This document shows positions 33,910 to 43,807 of a stretch of DNA of 64,000 bases, piece by piece (the stretch's first letter is position 1; every line of letters starts with the position of its first letter). The stretch comes from an uncultured Chitinophaga sp. (GTDB lineage Bacteria > Bacteroidota > Bacteroidia > Chitinophagales > Chitinophagaceae), in NCBI RefSeq assembly GCF_937898475.1, contig NZ_CALEJS010000011.1:62001-126000 (forward strand), given 5' to 3'. The notes below the pieces were generated by a model. That model made no database searches and had not been told where the DNA came from. It saw only the letters and a program-made list of their open reading frames with translations. The position numbers and the translations under genes were made by a program.

Positions 33910-34160
33910 ACGTCTTTTAGCAAATGTTAATGACAAAAAGGTCTTCATCCCCCGTCAACAACAAACAGTCCTTCATCCCCGTCATAGCGAGGAGCCGCGC
34001 AGGGCTCAGTGTGGAGCGCGACGAAGCAATCCTTTAAACGGCAAACACAAAGTAATAAACGAAACCTATTCATGATTTAAAAGATTGCTTCGGCCCCGCT
34101 TCCCGCCAGGGCGCTGCAGGGCCTCGCAATGACGATTGATGAAGACCCGTTTACCATTTG
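33910..34160. repeat. about 230-bp imperfect palindrome of the CGTCATxGCGAGG/GAAGCAATC type
   Basis: Matching segments are nested. GGTCTTCATC (33940-33949) pairs with GATGAAGACC (34138-34147). CGTCATAGCGAGG (33980-33992) pairs with CCTCGCAATGACG (34122-34134) with one mismatch. CGAAGCAATC (34022-34031) pairs with GATTGCTTCG (34083-34092). This motif type is, from memory, a widespread intergenic element in Bacteroidota and other phyla. It lies between the convergent dehydrogenase (+) and lyase (-) genes and could act as a bidirectional terminator. Confidence 0.75.
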
Positions 34161-34194
34161 CAGAACTGGCGAGGAAAGTAGCCCCTCCCTCCCG

Positions 34195-35082
34195 CTACTG
34201 TATCTTATGCACCACTAAATTGTCATAATAAATATACCCATCTGTAGTAGACTGCCAGTAAGACTGGCTGCCGCCGCGGAAAGTATGGAAAGTCACATTC
34301 CTGATCAGGCGCTTGCTATCGTTGGTTGTCCAGCGGATGGCCCTATCCAGTACTACGGTGCCATTGATCACGATTTGTACATGACCATCCGTATTGCTGC
34401 CGGTATTGCTCTTGATATACATATGCACGTGGTAGGTAGTGCCCCTGGTAATGCTGCCGGAAGAAGGATAAGACTTACCAAACGTATCCCCATACTGCCC
34501 CGGCTGATCTTTATAATAAATGTAGGGCTGGAAAAACACACGGCCTGCATCTGTCTGGTACCACATCAAACGTAAAGAGCCGCCGTTGCCATCCCATCCG
34601 GGATCTCCGCCGGTATTACCATCACCTACAGAGAAACCGAATCCTACCTTGCCGCCACGGCTCCAGTCAAACTGGCTGTGGAAGCGGATGTCATAATCCA
34701 TTTCATAAGCGCTGCCATCAGACACATCGATGTTGCCGATCACACCGCCGGCGCCTGATAAAGCGTTTTTCAGCAGGGTAATACGCAGGTTACCGTTAGA
34801 GATCATGGCGCGGTTGTTTACCCAGGAACTGATATTGCCGAAGTCTGTTGCGGCATTGCTGCTGGTGTAGGTAACACCGTGCGCGTAGTTGTCCCAGTTT
34901 ACGGACAAGTTGCTGTTAATCGCGCTGATCGAAACATCTGCAGCTGCTGCTACATCACTAGCTGCAGGTTGATCAGCTTTTAATAAAGAATCAGGGGTGG
35001 CGTCTTTAGTGCAGGAGACAGCCATTACACCCAGCAATACCAACAGGCATGCCGGTGTGTTGAGAATCACACTGGTTTTCAT
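34195..35082 (-). CDS. lipoprotein of the PL14-like polysaccharide lyase family
   Basis: The 295-residue product has a lipoprotein signal peptide with Cys24 after VMAVS. Residues about 30-80 are a low-complexity linker. From about 80 the protein is a jelly-roll domain with MDYDIRFHSQFDWSRGGKVGFGFS, GDPGWDGNGGSLRLMWY and FFQPYIYYKDQPGQYG, characteristic of PL14 alginate/glucuronan lyase-like domains. It is likely anchored in the outer membrane and acts on, or binds, an acidic polysaccharide; the exact polymer is not readable. No SusCD pair is adjacent. Confidence 0.78.
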   Translation of the reverse strand: MKTSVILNTPACLLVLLGVMAVSCTKDATPDSLLKADQPAASDVAAAADVSISAINSNLSVNWDNYAHGVTYTSSNAATDFGNISSWVNNRAMISNGNLRITLLKNALSGAGGVIGNIDVSDGSAYEMDYDIRFHSQFDWSRGGKVGFGFSVGDGNTGGDPGWDGNGGSLRLMWYQTDAGRVFFQPYIYYKDQPGQYGDTFGKSYPSSGSITRGTTYHVHMYIKSNTGSNTDGHVQIVINGTVVLDRAIRWTTNDSKRLIRNVTFHTFRGGSQSYWQSTTDGYIYYDNLVVHKIQ

Positions 35083-35528
35083 TCCGGTTTGTGTTTAATG
35101 ATTAGAAAATAAATGCAAAGGCCTTAATGCGCATTAATGACGTGTTTTGATGATGCTTTAGGTTGATAAATTAATCTGCTTAGCCTTTAACGCGGTTCTT
35201 CCTCATAAAATTGCAAACGATTGCACATTTTGAGCTGAAGGAAGACTTGTGAGATGGTTTTCAATTGATTCATAACTGGAATTTTGGAAATTATTAATAA
35301 TGACGTGTGTACACTAATCTACGGAAAAAGTTTGAAAATCGGAAGGTTTAAAAGTTTGAGGGCTTGAAGGTTTGAGGGTAGCTGCTTATCCTGGGCTCCA
35401 TCTAACTTTTAAACGCTTAAACTTTCAAATGTTGAAACTTTTAATCCGTTCAACTTAAATTATGTTGTTTTATCCGGTCCAATAACCTTTTTTTGTCTTC
35501 AATTGCATGCAAAATCACTGTACCTGTT
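35083..35528. other. divergent intergenic region with a long imperfect dyad
   Basis: The 446-bp gap separates the lyase (-) from the helicase (+). Its main content is an imperfect palindrome at about 35344-35446, built from repeats of GTTTGA/AGTTT on the left and TCAAAC/AAACTT on the right. It resembles the dyad at 47060-47137. I see no small gene. No convincing promoter could be fixed. Confidence 0.6.
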
Positions 35529-38500
35529 ATGTCTGACCTATCCAAAGATGCCATGCTGCAGGCCAAACAGCCTGCAGACAGAAATGCGTTCATCCTTTCG
35601 AGGTTGCGCAACCGGCTCTTTGATACCAGCCGGCGTAACCGGCTGCTCTATTATAAGCCCAACAGCCGCTTTGTAAACCTGAGCGCAGGCAGCGTACCCA
35701 TACTGCCGCCTGAACGCGCTAAACTGCCGGAAGGCCTCCTTACCTGGAATGCAGCCATGGCTAAACTGGCGGGCAGCATGAAAGTTCTGCAGCTGAATAA
35801 GCACCTGCAATTTGCCGATCATCCCTACCTGCAAACACAGCTTAACACCCTGCGCAAAAAAGCAGAGAATGACGAAAAAGAATACGGCTTCAGCCAGCTG
35901 CAGCTGGTAATAGCTTTCCTGCACTGGTACAACCTGAAAGAAGATACCGCTCAGCCTATACAGAGTCCGCTGCTCCTGCTGCCTGTTAAACTGAAACGCA
36001 GCAAGGCGCTTAAAGAAGAATTGTTTACGCTGGAAATACTGGATAATGAGGCGATTGTAAATCCCATACTGGCCCATAGCTGGAAAGACAATTTCGGCAT
36101 CCTTCTGCCTGAAACTGTTGCGCTGGATAAAACCAGTATGGAAGAATTTTATCTCGCGCTGAAAGCCCGCATCGATGCAGCGGAACAGGGCGTGGAGCTG
36201 CAGCATATTCATCAGCCGGATGCAGCCGCCCTGGAGCAAACCGCCCGCTATACTATCCGGCAATATGTGAAGAAGCTGCGCAATAAAGACACCATACCGG
36301 CGCATCTGTTGAATGCAGCTGCTATCAGCCAGCCAGCCCCCCTGCCCGCTCAACCCCTGCTGTGGAAGCTGGACAGCACCAACCTGGTACTGGGCAACTT
36401 CAATTATAAAAAAATGAGCCTGGTCAGCGATTATAACCAGGTAAGCGCACAAGGCATGGAACACCCCGTGTTCAGCCGCCTTTTCAATAATATGCCCAAA
36501 ACGCCGGCGCCCATCATTACCGATCAATCGCCACGGGAATGGTACCACGTGATCGCGGCAGATCCTGCGCAAACCAATGCCATCCTGCACGGCAGCAGCG
36601 CACAAAGCTACATCATCCAGGGACCGCCGGGAACCGGGAAAAGTCAAACCATCACCAACCTGATAGCCGACTTTGCAGCCAGGGGCAAAAGCGTTTTGTT
36701 TGTATGTGAAAAAAGAGCGGCGCTGGATGTGGTATATCACCGCCTGCAACAGAATAAACTGGCAGAGCTCTGCTGTTACATACACGATAGCCAGGCAGAC
36801 AAGAAAGCGTTTGTTCGTGAACTGAAAACGGTGTACGATGACTTCCTGCGCACCAAGATGGATCTTACCCATATCACCCTGCGCCGCAAAATTGCGCTGG
36901 ACCATCTGCAACGGCAGCTGCAGCTGTTACAGGCCTATCATGAACAGCAGCGCGCCGTGCACGAAGAAGCAGGGATTTCCACCCGCCAGCTGATCGAAAC
37001 ACTGGTACAGCTGCAGGCGCATATCCCAGCTGTTAATCCGCAGGAAGCAGCATTACTGCCGGGCTATAAACAATGGCTGGATTATGGTGAAGCCATCCGC
37101 GCTTTGGGCGACGCTTTGGAGCAAACCGGTGCAGCGCCTGTATTTGCGCAACATCCATTCCGCCATTTAGGCAACGGGCTGATGCAGGATGCACAGCCGC
37201 TTACGCTCATGGAAAGCATCAGCAGCCACGCAAAATCTACCATCGATCAGATAGCGCACATCATTGTGCGGAACAATATTCCGCCGGAGTTCACCGGCAG
37301 GCTGGCAGACATCATTACCCTGGTAAAAAATGCTGCGGTGCTGGAACCACTGGCCGCCAGCAGTAACCTGCAGCTGGTAGATCAGTCAGGGAAAGCGGCC
37401 CGCCGTTTTGAAAAGGTATACCGCAAATACCGCCAGCTGCAAAAGGGTGTAAAGAAGGCTTCGGCGCTTAACAAGCACTGGCTGCAAAAATTCAGCGAAC
37501 AGGAAGTGCAGCAGGGTTTGCGTATCGCAGCCAGGTATGAGCGCTCCTTTTTTAAGTTTTTAAGCGGAGACTGGCGGCGCTTGAAACAACAGCTGAAAAA
37601 GGCCTATAATTTCTCCGCTCACCAGCTGCCTCCTGCGTTCAGCGAGATACTGCAGCAACTGCGGGATGAATATGATGCGAAAGAAAAAGTACAGCAGCAT
37701 CAGCATACCATACAGGAACAATACGGCATAGATAATATCACTACCATTTACGTAGGACTTGAGGCATTGCGCCGCAAACTGGGCGACGGCCCCGTTACCT
37801 ACCTGCTGCAGCATCCTTCCGCTAACGAACTGGTAATGCAGCTGAGTAAACTGAATAATATCCTGCATCAGCTGGAGCTGCAATTACAACAGGCGCTGCA
37901 TGGCTACGCAGAAAAATCCCTGCAGCAGGTGCATGAGGAACTGACGGCCATCAGTGGCCAGGCGCCTTTATTAAAGGAGCTGCTGCCTGCTTTGCAGCGT
38001 TTTGCCATACTACCGCCGGCTATACAGGAAATGTTACGTGCGCTACCGCTTAGTCCCCGGCAGGCGGAAGCCGCAATGGCGCATAAAACGCTGCAGGCGG
38101 TATTTAACAGCCACCCGGGCTTTGCAGCCACCACCCAGTCTGGTTTGCAGCAGGCCGTCAGGGAAATTGCACAAACCTATCAGCAGCTGTTGCTTTTAAA
38201 CAGTGACTATATCAGGGCCAGTCGCCGGCAACAGTTCCTGAGACGTTATGCACTGGCCAATATCGCAGCCGGACAACTATCCGCAGAACAAAAACAGTTA
38301 AAGAAAATATATGCAGAAGGAAGACGTGTGCTGGAGCATGAAATGAGCAAGACCATACGCTTCCGCAGCATACGGGAAATGGCCTCCGGCGAAAGCGGTG
38401 TGGTGTTAAGGGATATCAAGCCCATATGGCTCATGAGTCCATTAAGCGTAAGCGATAGTTTACCGCTGGATATGCACTCTTTTGACGTTGTGATCTTTGA

Positions 38501-39836
38501 TGAAGCCAGCCAGATCCCGCTGGAAGAAGGGATCCCCGCCCTCTTCCGTGCACCGCAGGCCATCATCGTAGGTGATGACAAACAAATGCCGCCGGCCAAT
38601 TTCTTCGGCAACGGCGCTTCAGATCCTGACGACCTCGACCTGTTTGAAGGAGAAAGCGAAGCGGATATATTAAGCGAAGATGCAGACAGCCTGCTGGCGC
38701 AAGGCTCCCGCAAACTGCACAGCACCATGCTTAGCTGGCATTACCGCAGCCGCTATGAAGCCCTGATCAGTTATTCCAACCATGCTTTCTACGGTGGCGG
38801 CTTGCTGACTATCCCCGACAGGATGGTACAACATCACCACCGGCCGGAGATCATCGTACAATCGCCTGAAGAAGGCAGCCATACCGCACAGCGCCTGTTG
38901 CAGCACAGCATCAGTTTCCATTATCTGCCCAACAGCATCTATGAAGAACGCAGCAACCGGGAAGAAGCAGCCTATATTGCGCAAATGGTAAAGCAGCTGC
39001 TGCTGGACCAGGTAAAAGACAGCATCGGCATCGTGGCTTTCAGCCAGGAACAACAGAACGCTATTGAAGACGCTATCGCCGCACTGGCGGCTGAAGACCG
39101 CGCTTTTGAAGCCGCACTGGATATGGCGGTTAACCGCAGCGAAGAAGGACAATACACCGGCCTCTTTGTAAAGAACCTTGAAAACGTGCAGGGAGATGAA
39201 AGGGATATTATCATCATCAGCATCTGCTATGGTCATAACCGCCAGGGAAAAATGCTGATGAACTTCGGCCCGGTGAACCGCCGTGGCGGAGAAAAGCGAC
39301 TGAACGTGATCTTCAGCCGGGCTAAAAAACATATGGCCGTTATCAGCAGCATCAAACATCATCATATTACCAATGAGCATAACGACGGCGCACGTTACTT
39401 CAAACGTTTCCTGCATTATGCGGAGATGGTGAGCAGCGGACGCATGGAAGCAGCACGCCATATACTTGACAGTCTTCTGCCTCCTGACAATACCGCCATG
39501 CGGCAAAATACAGCACGGCTTTCCGTTACCATGCAACAGGTAAAAAGCGCGCTGCAGCAAGCCGGTTTTACAGTAGATGAAGCGGTAGGGCAAAGCAGCT
39601 TCCGCTGCACGCTGGCGGTTAAACGCCGTCGGGATGACAGTCAGTATCATCTTGGCATATTAATGGATGATGAACAGCATTACAACAACGACAATCTTAT
39701 AGAACAATATTATCAACGCCCCGCTATCCTGCAGTCCTTCGGCTGGAAGATAGCACATGTATATGCAAAGGACTGGCTGGCTGACCCCAACCGTGTAATG
39801 AAAATGCTGCTGGAGCACCTGCAGCACGAACATTAA
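35529..39836 (+). CDS. DUF4011 - SF1 helicase - Vsr-like endonuclease protein
   Basis: The product has 1435 residues from the ATG at 35529; an in-frame TTG 12 codons upstream is less likely. Residues 20-190 fit DUF4011 (NRLFDTSRRNRLLYY). The helicase (COG1112-like) has Walker A GPPGTGKSQT from residue 365, Walker B FDEASQ at about 990, followed by VGDDKQMPP, and the late SF1 motifs TMLSWHYRSRYEALI and NVIFSRAKKH. A long coiled region fills 450-900. The last 100 residues (QAGFTVDEAVGQSSFRCTLAV...HLGILMDDEQHY) fit the MTES_1575/Vsr-like restriction fold. The same architecture has been reported as a single-gene antiphage system (Hhe, from memory). It probably forms one operon with rmuC. Confidence 0.88.
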   Translation: MSDLSKDAMLQAKQPADRNAFILSRLRNRLFDTSRRNRLLYYKPNSRFVNLSAGSVPILPPERAKLPEGLLTWNAAMAKLAGSMKVLQLNKHLQFADHPYLQTQLNTLRKKAENDEKEYGFSQLQLVIAFLHWYNLKEDTAQPIQSPLLLLPVKLKRSKALKEELFTLEILDNEAIVNPILAHSWKDNFGILLPETVALDKTSMEEFYLALKARIDAAEQGVELQHIHQPDAAALEQTARYTIRQYVKKLRNKDTIPAHLLNAAAISQPAPLPAQPLLWKLDSTNLVLGNFNYKKMSLVSDYNQVSAQGMEHPVFSRLFNNMPKTPAPIITDQSPREWYHVIAADPAQTNAILHGSSAQSYIIQGPPGTGKSQTITNLIADFAARGKSVLFVCEKRAALDVVYHRLQQNKLAELCCYIHDSQADKKAFVRELKTVYDDFLRTKMDLTHITLRRKIALDHLQRQLQLLQAYHEQQRAVHEEAGISTRQLIETLVQLQAHIPAVNPQEAALLPGYKQWLDYGEAIRALGDALEQTGAAPVFAQHPFRHLGNGLMQDAQPLTLMESISSHAKSTIDQIAHIIVRNNIPPEFTGRLADIITLVKNAAVLEPLAASSNLQLVDQSGKAARRFEKVYRKYRQLQKGVKKASALNKHWLQKFSEQEVQQGLRIAARYERSFFKFLSGDWRRLKQQLKKAYNFSAHQLPPAFSEILQQLRDEYDAKEKVQQHQHTIQEQYGIDNITTIYVGLEALRRKLGDGPVTYLLQHPSANELVMQLSKLNNILHQLELQLQQALHGYAEKSLQQVHEELTAISGQAPLLKELLPALQRFAILPPAIQEMLRALPLSPRQAEAAMAHKTLQAVFNSHPGFAATTQSGLQQAVREIAQTYQQLLLLNSDYIRASRRQQFLRRYALANIAAGQLSAEQKQLKKIYAEGRRVLEHEMSKTIRFRSIREMASGESGVVLRDIKPIWLMSPLSVSDSLPLDMHSFDVVIFDEASQIPLEEGIPALFRAPQAIIVGDDKQMPPANFFGNGASDPDDLDLFEGESEADILSEDADSLLAQGSRKLHSTMLSWHYRSRYEALISYSNHAFYGGGLLTIPDRMVQHHHRPEIIVQSPEEGSHTAQRLLQHSISFHYLPNSIYEERSNREEAAYIAQMVKQLLLDQVKDSIGIVAFSQEQQNAIEDAIAALAAEDRAFEAALDMAVNRSEEGQYTGLFVKNLENVQGDERDIIIISICYGHNRQGKMLMNFGPVNRRGGEKRLNVIFSRAKKHMAVISSIKHHHITNEHNDGARYFKRFLHYAEMVSSGRMEAARHILDSLLPPDNTAMRQNTARLSVTMQQVKSALQQAGFTVDEAVGQSSFRCTLAVKRRRDDSQYHLGILMDDEQHYNNDNLIEQYYQRPAILQSFGWKIAHVYAKDWLADPNRVMKMLLEHLQHEH

Positions 39837-39848
39837 ATAACTACAACG

Positions 39849-41132
39849 ATGGAAATGTTATATGTATTACTGGGTCTTATCCTGGTCTTATTAGTGATCA
39901 TACTTGTTCTGGCAAACAAGGCCGCCCGCAATGCATCACAGGCGCAACTGCAATACCGGCTGGAATCGCTGGCCAATGCAATTGACCGTTTGGAGGCCTC
40001 TGTGAAGAACGAGATCGTTACCAACCGCGCCGAAGCCAGTGAAGCGGCTAATCATGCCCGGGCGGCGCTTACCGAATCGCTCCGCCTGTATGGTGAAACC
40101 TTCTCCACCAATCTTTATATGCTCACCCGGTCTGTAGAAGAGAAACTGCATTTCCTAACGGGATCGCTTGAAAAGAAGATCACAGACCTGCAGGCAGGTA
40201 ATGAAAAGAAACTGGAAGAAATGAGAGCTACTGTAGACGAGAAGCTGCAGAAAACACTGGAAACCCGCCTGGGAGAATCTTTCAAACTGGTAAGCGAGCG
40301 CCTGGAAGCTGTACATAAAGGCCTGGGGGATATGCAGCAACTGGCGAGCGGGGTTGGCGACCTGAAACGGGTACTAACCAACGTAAAAACAAGAGGCGTG
40401 CTGGGTGAATACCAGCTGGAAAACGTGCTGGAACAGCTGCTGACGCCAGACCAGTATGCAAAGAACGTAAAGACCAAACCCGGTTCCAATGCGCTGGTAG
40501 AATTTGCCGTGAAACTACCTGGTAAAGAAGATAAAGACAAGATCGTGTGGCTGCCCATTGATGCCAAGTTTCCCAAGGAGGATTTTGAGCTGCTGATGGA
40601 CGCTTACGATAAAGCACTGCCTGAACTGGTGGAAGAATACCGGAGAAGCTTCATTAAAGGCATTAAAAAGAACGCAACGGATATTTACAGCAAATACATT
40701 GACCCGCCCAATACAACGGATTTTGCCATCCTTTTCCTGCCTTTTGAGAGCCTTTATGCAGAGGTGCTGCGCACGCCCGGTTTGTTTGAAAGCATCCAGC
40801 GGGAATGCCGGGTGATCATCACCGGCCCCACTACCCTCTCCGCCCTGCTGAACAGCCTGCAGATGGGTTTCCGCACACTGGCAATCGAGAAACGTTCCAG
40901 TGAGGTATGGCAGCTGCTGGGAGCCGTTAAAACAGAGTTCGGCAACTTCGGCGCCATCCTGGAAAAAACACAGAAAAAACTGCAGGAGGCCAGCAATGTA
41001 ATAGATGAAGCAGGCCGCAGGTCCCGCTCTATTGAAAGAAAACTTCGGAACGTGCAGGAGCTGCCGCAGGATCAGACAAATACATTGCTGGGAGGACAGG
41101 AAAACACGGATATGCCGGGTGAGCAGGAGTAA
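39849..41132 (+). CDS. rmuC: DNA recombination protein RmuC
   Basis: The 427-residue product starts with one membrane helix (residues 4-24), followed by a long coiled coil (30-190) and the RmuC core with TRGVLGEYQLENVLEQLL, LPIDAKFPKEDFE and ILFLPFESLYAEVL. The core belongs to the PD-(D/E)xK nuclease fold (the D-A-K in LPIDAKFP is part of it). RmuC limits DNA inversions and rearrangements; its membrane anchor is typical. It starts 12 bases after the DUF4011 helicase, so the two are co-transcribed. The 3' end abuts the convergent YheT-like gene with no gap. Confidence 0.92.
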   Translation: MEMLYVLLGLILVLLVIILVLANKAARNASQAQLQYRLESLANAIDRLEASVKNEIVTNRAEASEAANHARAALTESLRLYGETFSTNLYMLTRSVEEKLHFLTGSLEKKITDLQAGNEKKLEEMRATVDEKLQKTLETRLGESFKLVSERLEAVHKGLGDMQQLASGVGDLKRVLTNVKTRGVLGEYQLENVLEQLLTPDQYAKNVKTKPGSNALVEFAVKLPGKEDKDKIVWLPIDAKFPKEDFELLMDAYDKALPELVEEYRRSFIKGIKKNATDIYSKYIDPPNTTDFAILFLPFESLYAEVLRTPGLFESIQRECRVIITGPTTLSALLNSLQMGFRTLAIEKRSSEVWQLLGAVKTEFGNFGAILEKTQKKLQEASNVIDEAGRRSRSIERKLRNVQELPQDQTNTLLGGQENTDMPGEQE

Positions 41133-42098
41133 TTAATGATGCTCATTGATAAAAGCAAACGCCCTCTTTTCTGACCAGTACCGTTGCTGCCCGAATGTTA
41201 CAAAACCAACATGTCCGCCGTAGCGGGGCGTTTCCAGGTAGAAGTACCGGCTTTGTGCCGCTTCTTCATAAGGAAAACATTCGGGAGACAAAAAGGGATC
41301 ATCCAGGGCATTGATCAGCAAGGCAGGCACACATATTTTTTTCAGAAAGGGCCTTGAGCTGCAGGCAGCCCAGTAGCTCAGGGCATCTTTGAAGCCGTGT
41401 ATGGGAGCGGTGTAAAGATCGTCAAACTGTCTGAAGGTTTTGACCTGGTGATAATTGTCCAGGCGGATCATATCCGGGAAACGCCGGGCCTTTAGTTCCA
41501 GCTTATATCCCAGTGCGCGGATAAAACGCTGCATGTAGATACTGTTATGCCTTTTTTCCAGCTCCTGTGAGCTGGTTCGCAGATCGCAGGGTACTGACAG
41601 GGTCACGGCAGAACGGATCAGGGGATGTACATTGGCGCCCTGTTCACCCAGGTATTTAAGGGCAACATTACCGCCCAGTGAGAAGCCAACGATGTGGATG
41701 GACTGATAGCGCCCGGTAGCTGCCAGGTACTCTACCACCTGTGCCAGGTCGCCGGTTTCCCCGCTGTGATAAAAACGCAGGTTCTTGTTAGGTTCACCGC
41801 TGCAGCCCCGGAAATTCAGGGACACGGTGTCGTATCCTCCGTTGTTGAAAATATGCACCATTCCCAGTACATATTTGCGGTCGGCACTTCCTTCCAGGCC
41901 GTGCAGGATGATCACGATCCGGTCGCTGTCCGTATAGCTGAAGTCGAGGTCCAGGAAGTCCTCATCCGCCGTTGATATGCGTACACGCTGATAATCAGCG
42001 TTCCTGATCTTACGGAACAGGGTGGGATAGATCGTCAGCAGATGACGGTTCTTCAGGAAGAAAGGAGCTTTATAGTCTGATTGTTGAATTAGCGGCAT
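41133..42098 (-). CDS. YheT-like alpha/beta hydrolase
   Basis: The product has 321 residues from the ATG at 42098; the frame is open to 42116, but family members begin MPLIxxSxYxAPxFLxNxHLxTIYP as here. Landmarks are HGLEGSADRKYV for the oxyanion region, the nucleophile elbow GFSLGGN, ALDDPFLSPE for the acid residue, and GGHVGF for the catalytic His. These match COG0429 (E. coli YheT), a group of predicted esterases of unknown substrate. It is cytoplasmic. It follows the thioredoxin gene by 30 bp on the same strand. Confidence 0.87.
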   Translation of the reverse strand: MPLIQQSDYKAPFFLKNRHLLTIYPTLFRKIRNADYQRVRISTADEDFLDLDFSYTDSDRIVIILHGLEGSADRKYVLGMVHIFNNGGYDTVSLNFRGCSGEPNKNLRFYHSGETGDLAQVVEYLAATGRYQSIHIVGFSLGGNVALKYLGEQGANVHPLIRSAVTLSVPCDLRTSSQELEKRHNSIYMQRFIRALGYKLELKARRFPDMIRLDNYHQVKTFRQFDDLYTAPIHGFKDALSYWAACSSRPFLKKICVPALLINALDDPFLSPECFPYEEAAQSRYFYLETPRYGGHVGFVTFGQQRYWSEKRAFAFINEHH

Positions 42099-42128
42099 AT
42101 TGAGCGCAAGGTACAATGGATACCCGAA

Positions 42129-42446
42129 TTATCGGGTAACCTGGTCAATCGCGCTTTTTAATGCACGGGCATTCATTACACCACTTTGCCGCCATTTTAC
42201 CTCGCCATTCTTGAAAACGATCATGGTAGGTACGCTTTGTATCTGGTAAGCGCCGGCGATGGCGGGATTCTTATCTACATCCATTTTCAGGATGATCAGA
42301 TCATCCCCGGTCATGCCTTTCAGCTCTTTCAGGATGGGGGGCATCATTTTACAGGGGCCGCACCATTCTGCCGAAAAGTCAACCAATACGGGCTTATCAC
42401 CGTTGATGATATCCTGGAATGATCTTTTTCCACTTTGTGTTTCCAT
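42129..42446 (-). CDS. thioredoxin
   Basis: The 105-residue product has the complete active site Trp28-Cys29-Gly-Pro-Cys32-Lys and the cis-proline SVPTMIVFKNG. There is no signal peptide, so it is cytoplasmic. It reduces disulfides in target proteins. It lies between the DUF2911 gene (100 bp upstream) and the YheT-like gene; the three could form a loose operon. Confidence 0.92.
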   Translation of the reverse strand: METQSGKRSFQDIINGDKPVLVDFSAEWCGPCKMMPPILKELKGMTGDDLIILKMDVDKNPAIAGAYQIQSVPTMIVFKNGEVKWRQSGVMNARALKSAIDQVTR

Positions 42447-42545
42447 CTTCGCTCTTTTCCGGATAGTACCTCAAAAATAAGGCCTGTTGAACAAACGGCA
42501 GCCTCTTCCGGATGCCTGCGCCAGTATGGCAGCGGCCCCTGTTGA

Positions 42546-43655
42546 TCAGTTGATGTCTTTTCCTTCTTTCAGCTGGCCTATCATGCGCTCTATAAAGGCT
42601 TTATTGGCAGGATCGGGTGCAAGGGCCAATGCCTGGCTGGCATATTTTGCGGCCTGTTTATAATCGCCGTTGGCAGAGTAGCCCCTGGTCAGGCCCATCA
42701 GCGTGGTGAATTCTCCGGGATGTTGCTGGTGATTCTGTTTAAAGACCTCCAGGGCCTCCTTTTGTTTTTTCTGCTGGAGCAGCTGGCGGCCATACTGGTG
42801 TAATTCTATCATAGTAGCCAGCGGCAGCGCCTTTTTAACCAGCGCCTCTCCTTCTGCACCACGGCCCAGTTGCTGTAAAACCAGCGCTTTTGTGCTCCAG
42901 GCAGCAAAGGAGCGGTCGCCGCCGAAATTGGTGCTGGTAGCAGAATCAGCCCAGAGCAGGGCCTCATCCAGGTTCACTTTACGCTGGGCGCACCAGGCGG
43001 CGGCCTGGTTCCATCCTTCCCAGGTAAAACCTTTCTCTGTTCTCAGTTCCTGGCGGAAGGAGGCTATCTGGTCTTTTACATAGTCCGTCTCCACCTTAAA
43101 GGGGATCATTAATTTTTCCCATTGCAGGGCAACGGTAGCGGCATTCTCCGTCTGGTCGAGGAATTCGTATTTCAACCATTCCACACTTTTATCCAGGGCG
43201 GCAGGCTTCACCTTCACCCGCAATGCATCCTCTTTAGGATCATAGTAATAAGCACCCCAGGAGCGGGCGTTCTTAGAAAAGATAAGGGTACATTCCTGCG
43301 GGTCGTAGGCTATGAAAAAGCCATATTTTCCTGCGGGAAGGGCCTGCCCTTCGATCTTTACATCGTTGGTAAATTCAATGGTGGTGTTCTCATTGGCGCC
43401 TGCCCTCCAGGGAGAGGACTTGCTGCTGCCAAAACCGGGATTGGTAAAGCCTACGGGGACCAGCTGGCCCCATATCTTTCCTTCACGGCCCTTTACGCCC
43501 GGACGGTTATAATGAACGGTTACATCCGTCAGGCCGATCTTTTCCGTGACCGAGGCTTCTTTATTACCGCCTTCCGGCGCAATCGTAAGGAACTGGGAAA
43601 ATGCCGTGAGTGGGACAAAGGCAATACAGATAACAAGGTAAAAAAGTTGTTTCAT
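42546..43655 (-). CDS. secreted DUF2911 protein with TPR repeats
   Basis: The product has 369 residues from the ATG at 43655, which begins a signal peptide (MKQLFYLVICIAFVPLTAFSQ); the open frame upstream to 43703 encodes nothing useful. DUF2911 covers about 30-180: VHYNRPGVKGREGKIWGQLVPVG, RAGANENTTIEFTND, LPAGKYGFFI. The C-terminal 170 residues are TPR-like helices (ALVLQQLGRGAEGEALVKKAL, GEFTTLMGLTRGYSANGDYKQAAKYASQAL). It is probably periplasmic. The domain's role is unknown. Confidence 0.87.
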   Translation of the reverse strand: MKQLFYLVICIAFVPLTAFSQFLTIAPEGGNKEASVTEKIGLTDVTVHYNRPGVKGREGKIWGQLVPVGFTNPGFGSSKSSPWRAGANENTTIEFTNDVKIEGQALPAGKYGFFIAYDPQECTLIFSKNARSWGAYYYDPKEDALRVKVKPAALDKSVEWLKYEFLDQTENAATVALQWEKLMIPFKVETDYVKDQIASFRQELRTEKGFTWEGWNQAAAWCAQRKVNLDEALLWADSATSTNFGGDRSFAAWSTKALVLQQLGRGAEGEALVKKALPLATMIELHQYGRQLLQQKKQKEALEVFKQNHQQHPGEFTTLMGLTRGYSANGDYKQAAKYASQALALAPDPANKAFIERMIGQLKEGKDIN

Positions 43656-43807
43656 ACTGGGGATATTTCCCGGGAATCTACCAAAGCGTACGCAGCCGGC
43701 CAAATAAAATTATGAGGGATGCAAAACAACTTACCAAAAACTTAACATTGACTGTATTAACTTATCGTTAATTTTATATTACCATAAACATTAAATATTA
43801 TAAACCA

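Noticed and set aside
35538..36911. A 457-codon minus-strand open frame inside the helicase gene
   Set aside because: It is antisense to a well-conserved helicase with intact motifs and shows no domain of its own.
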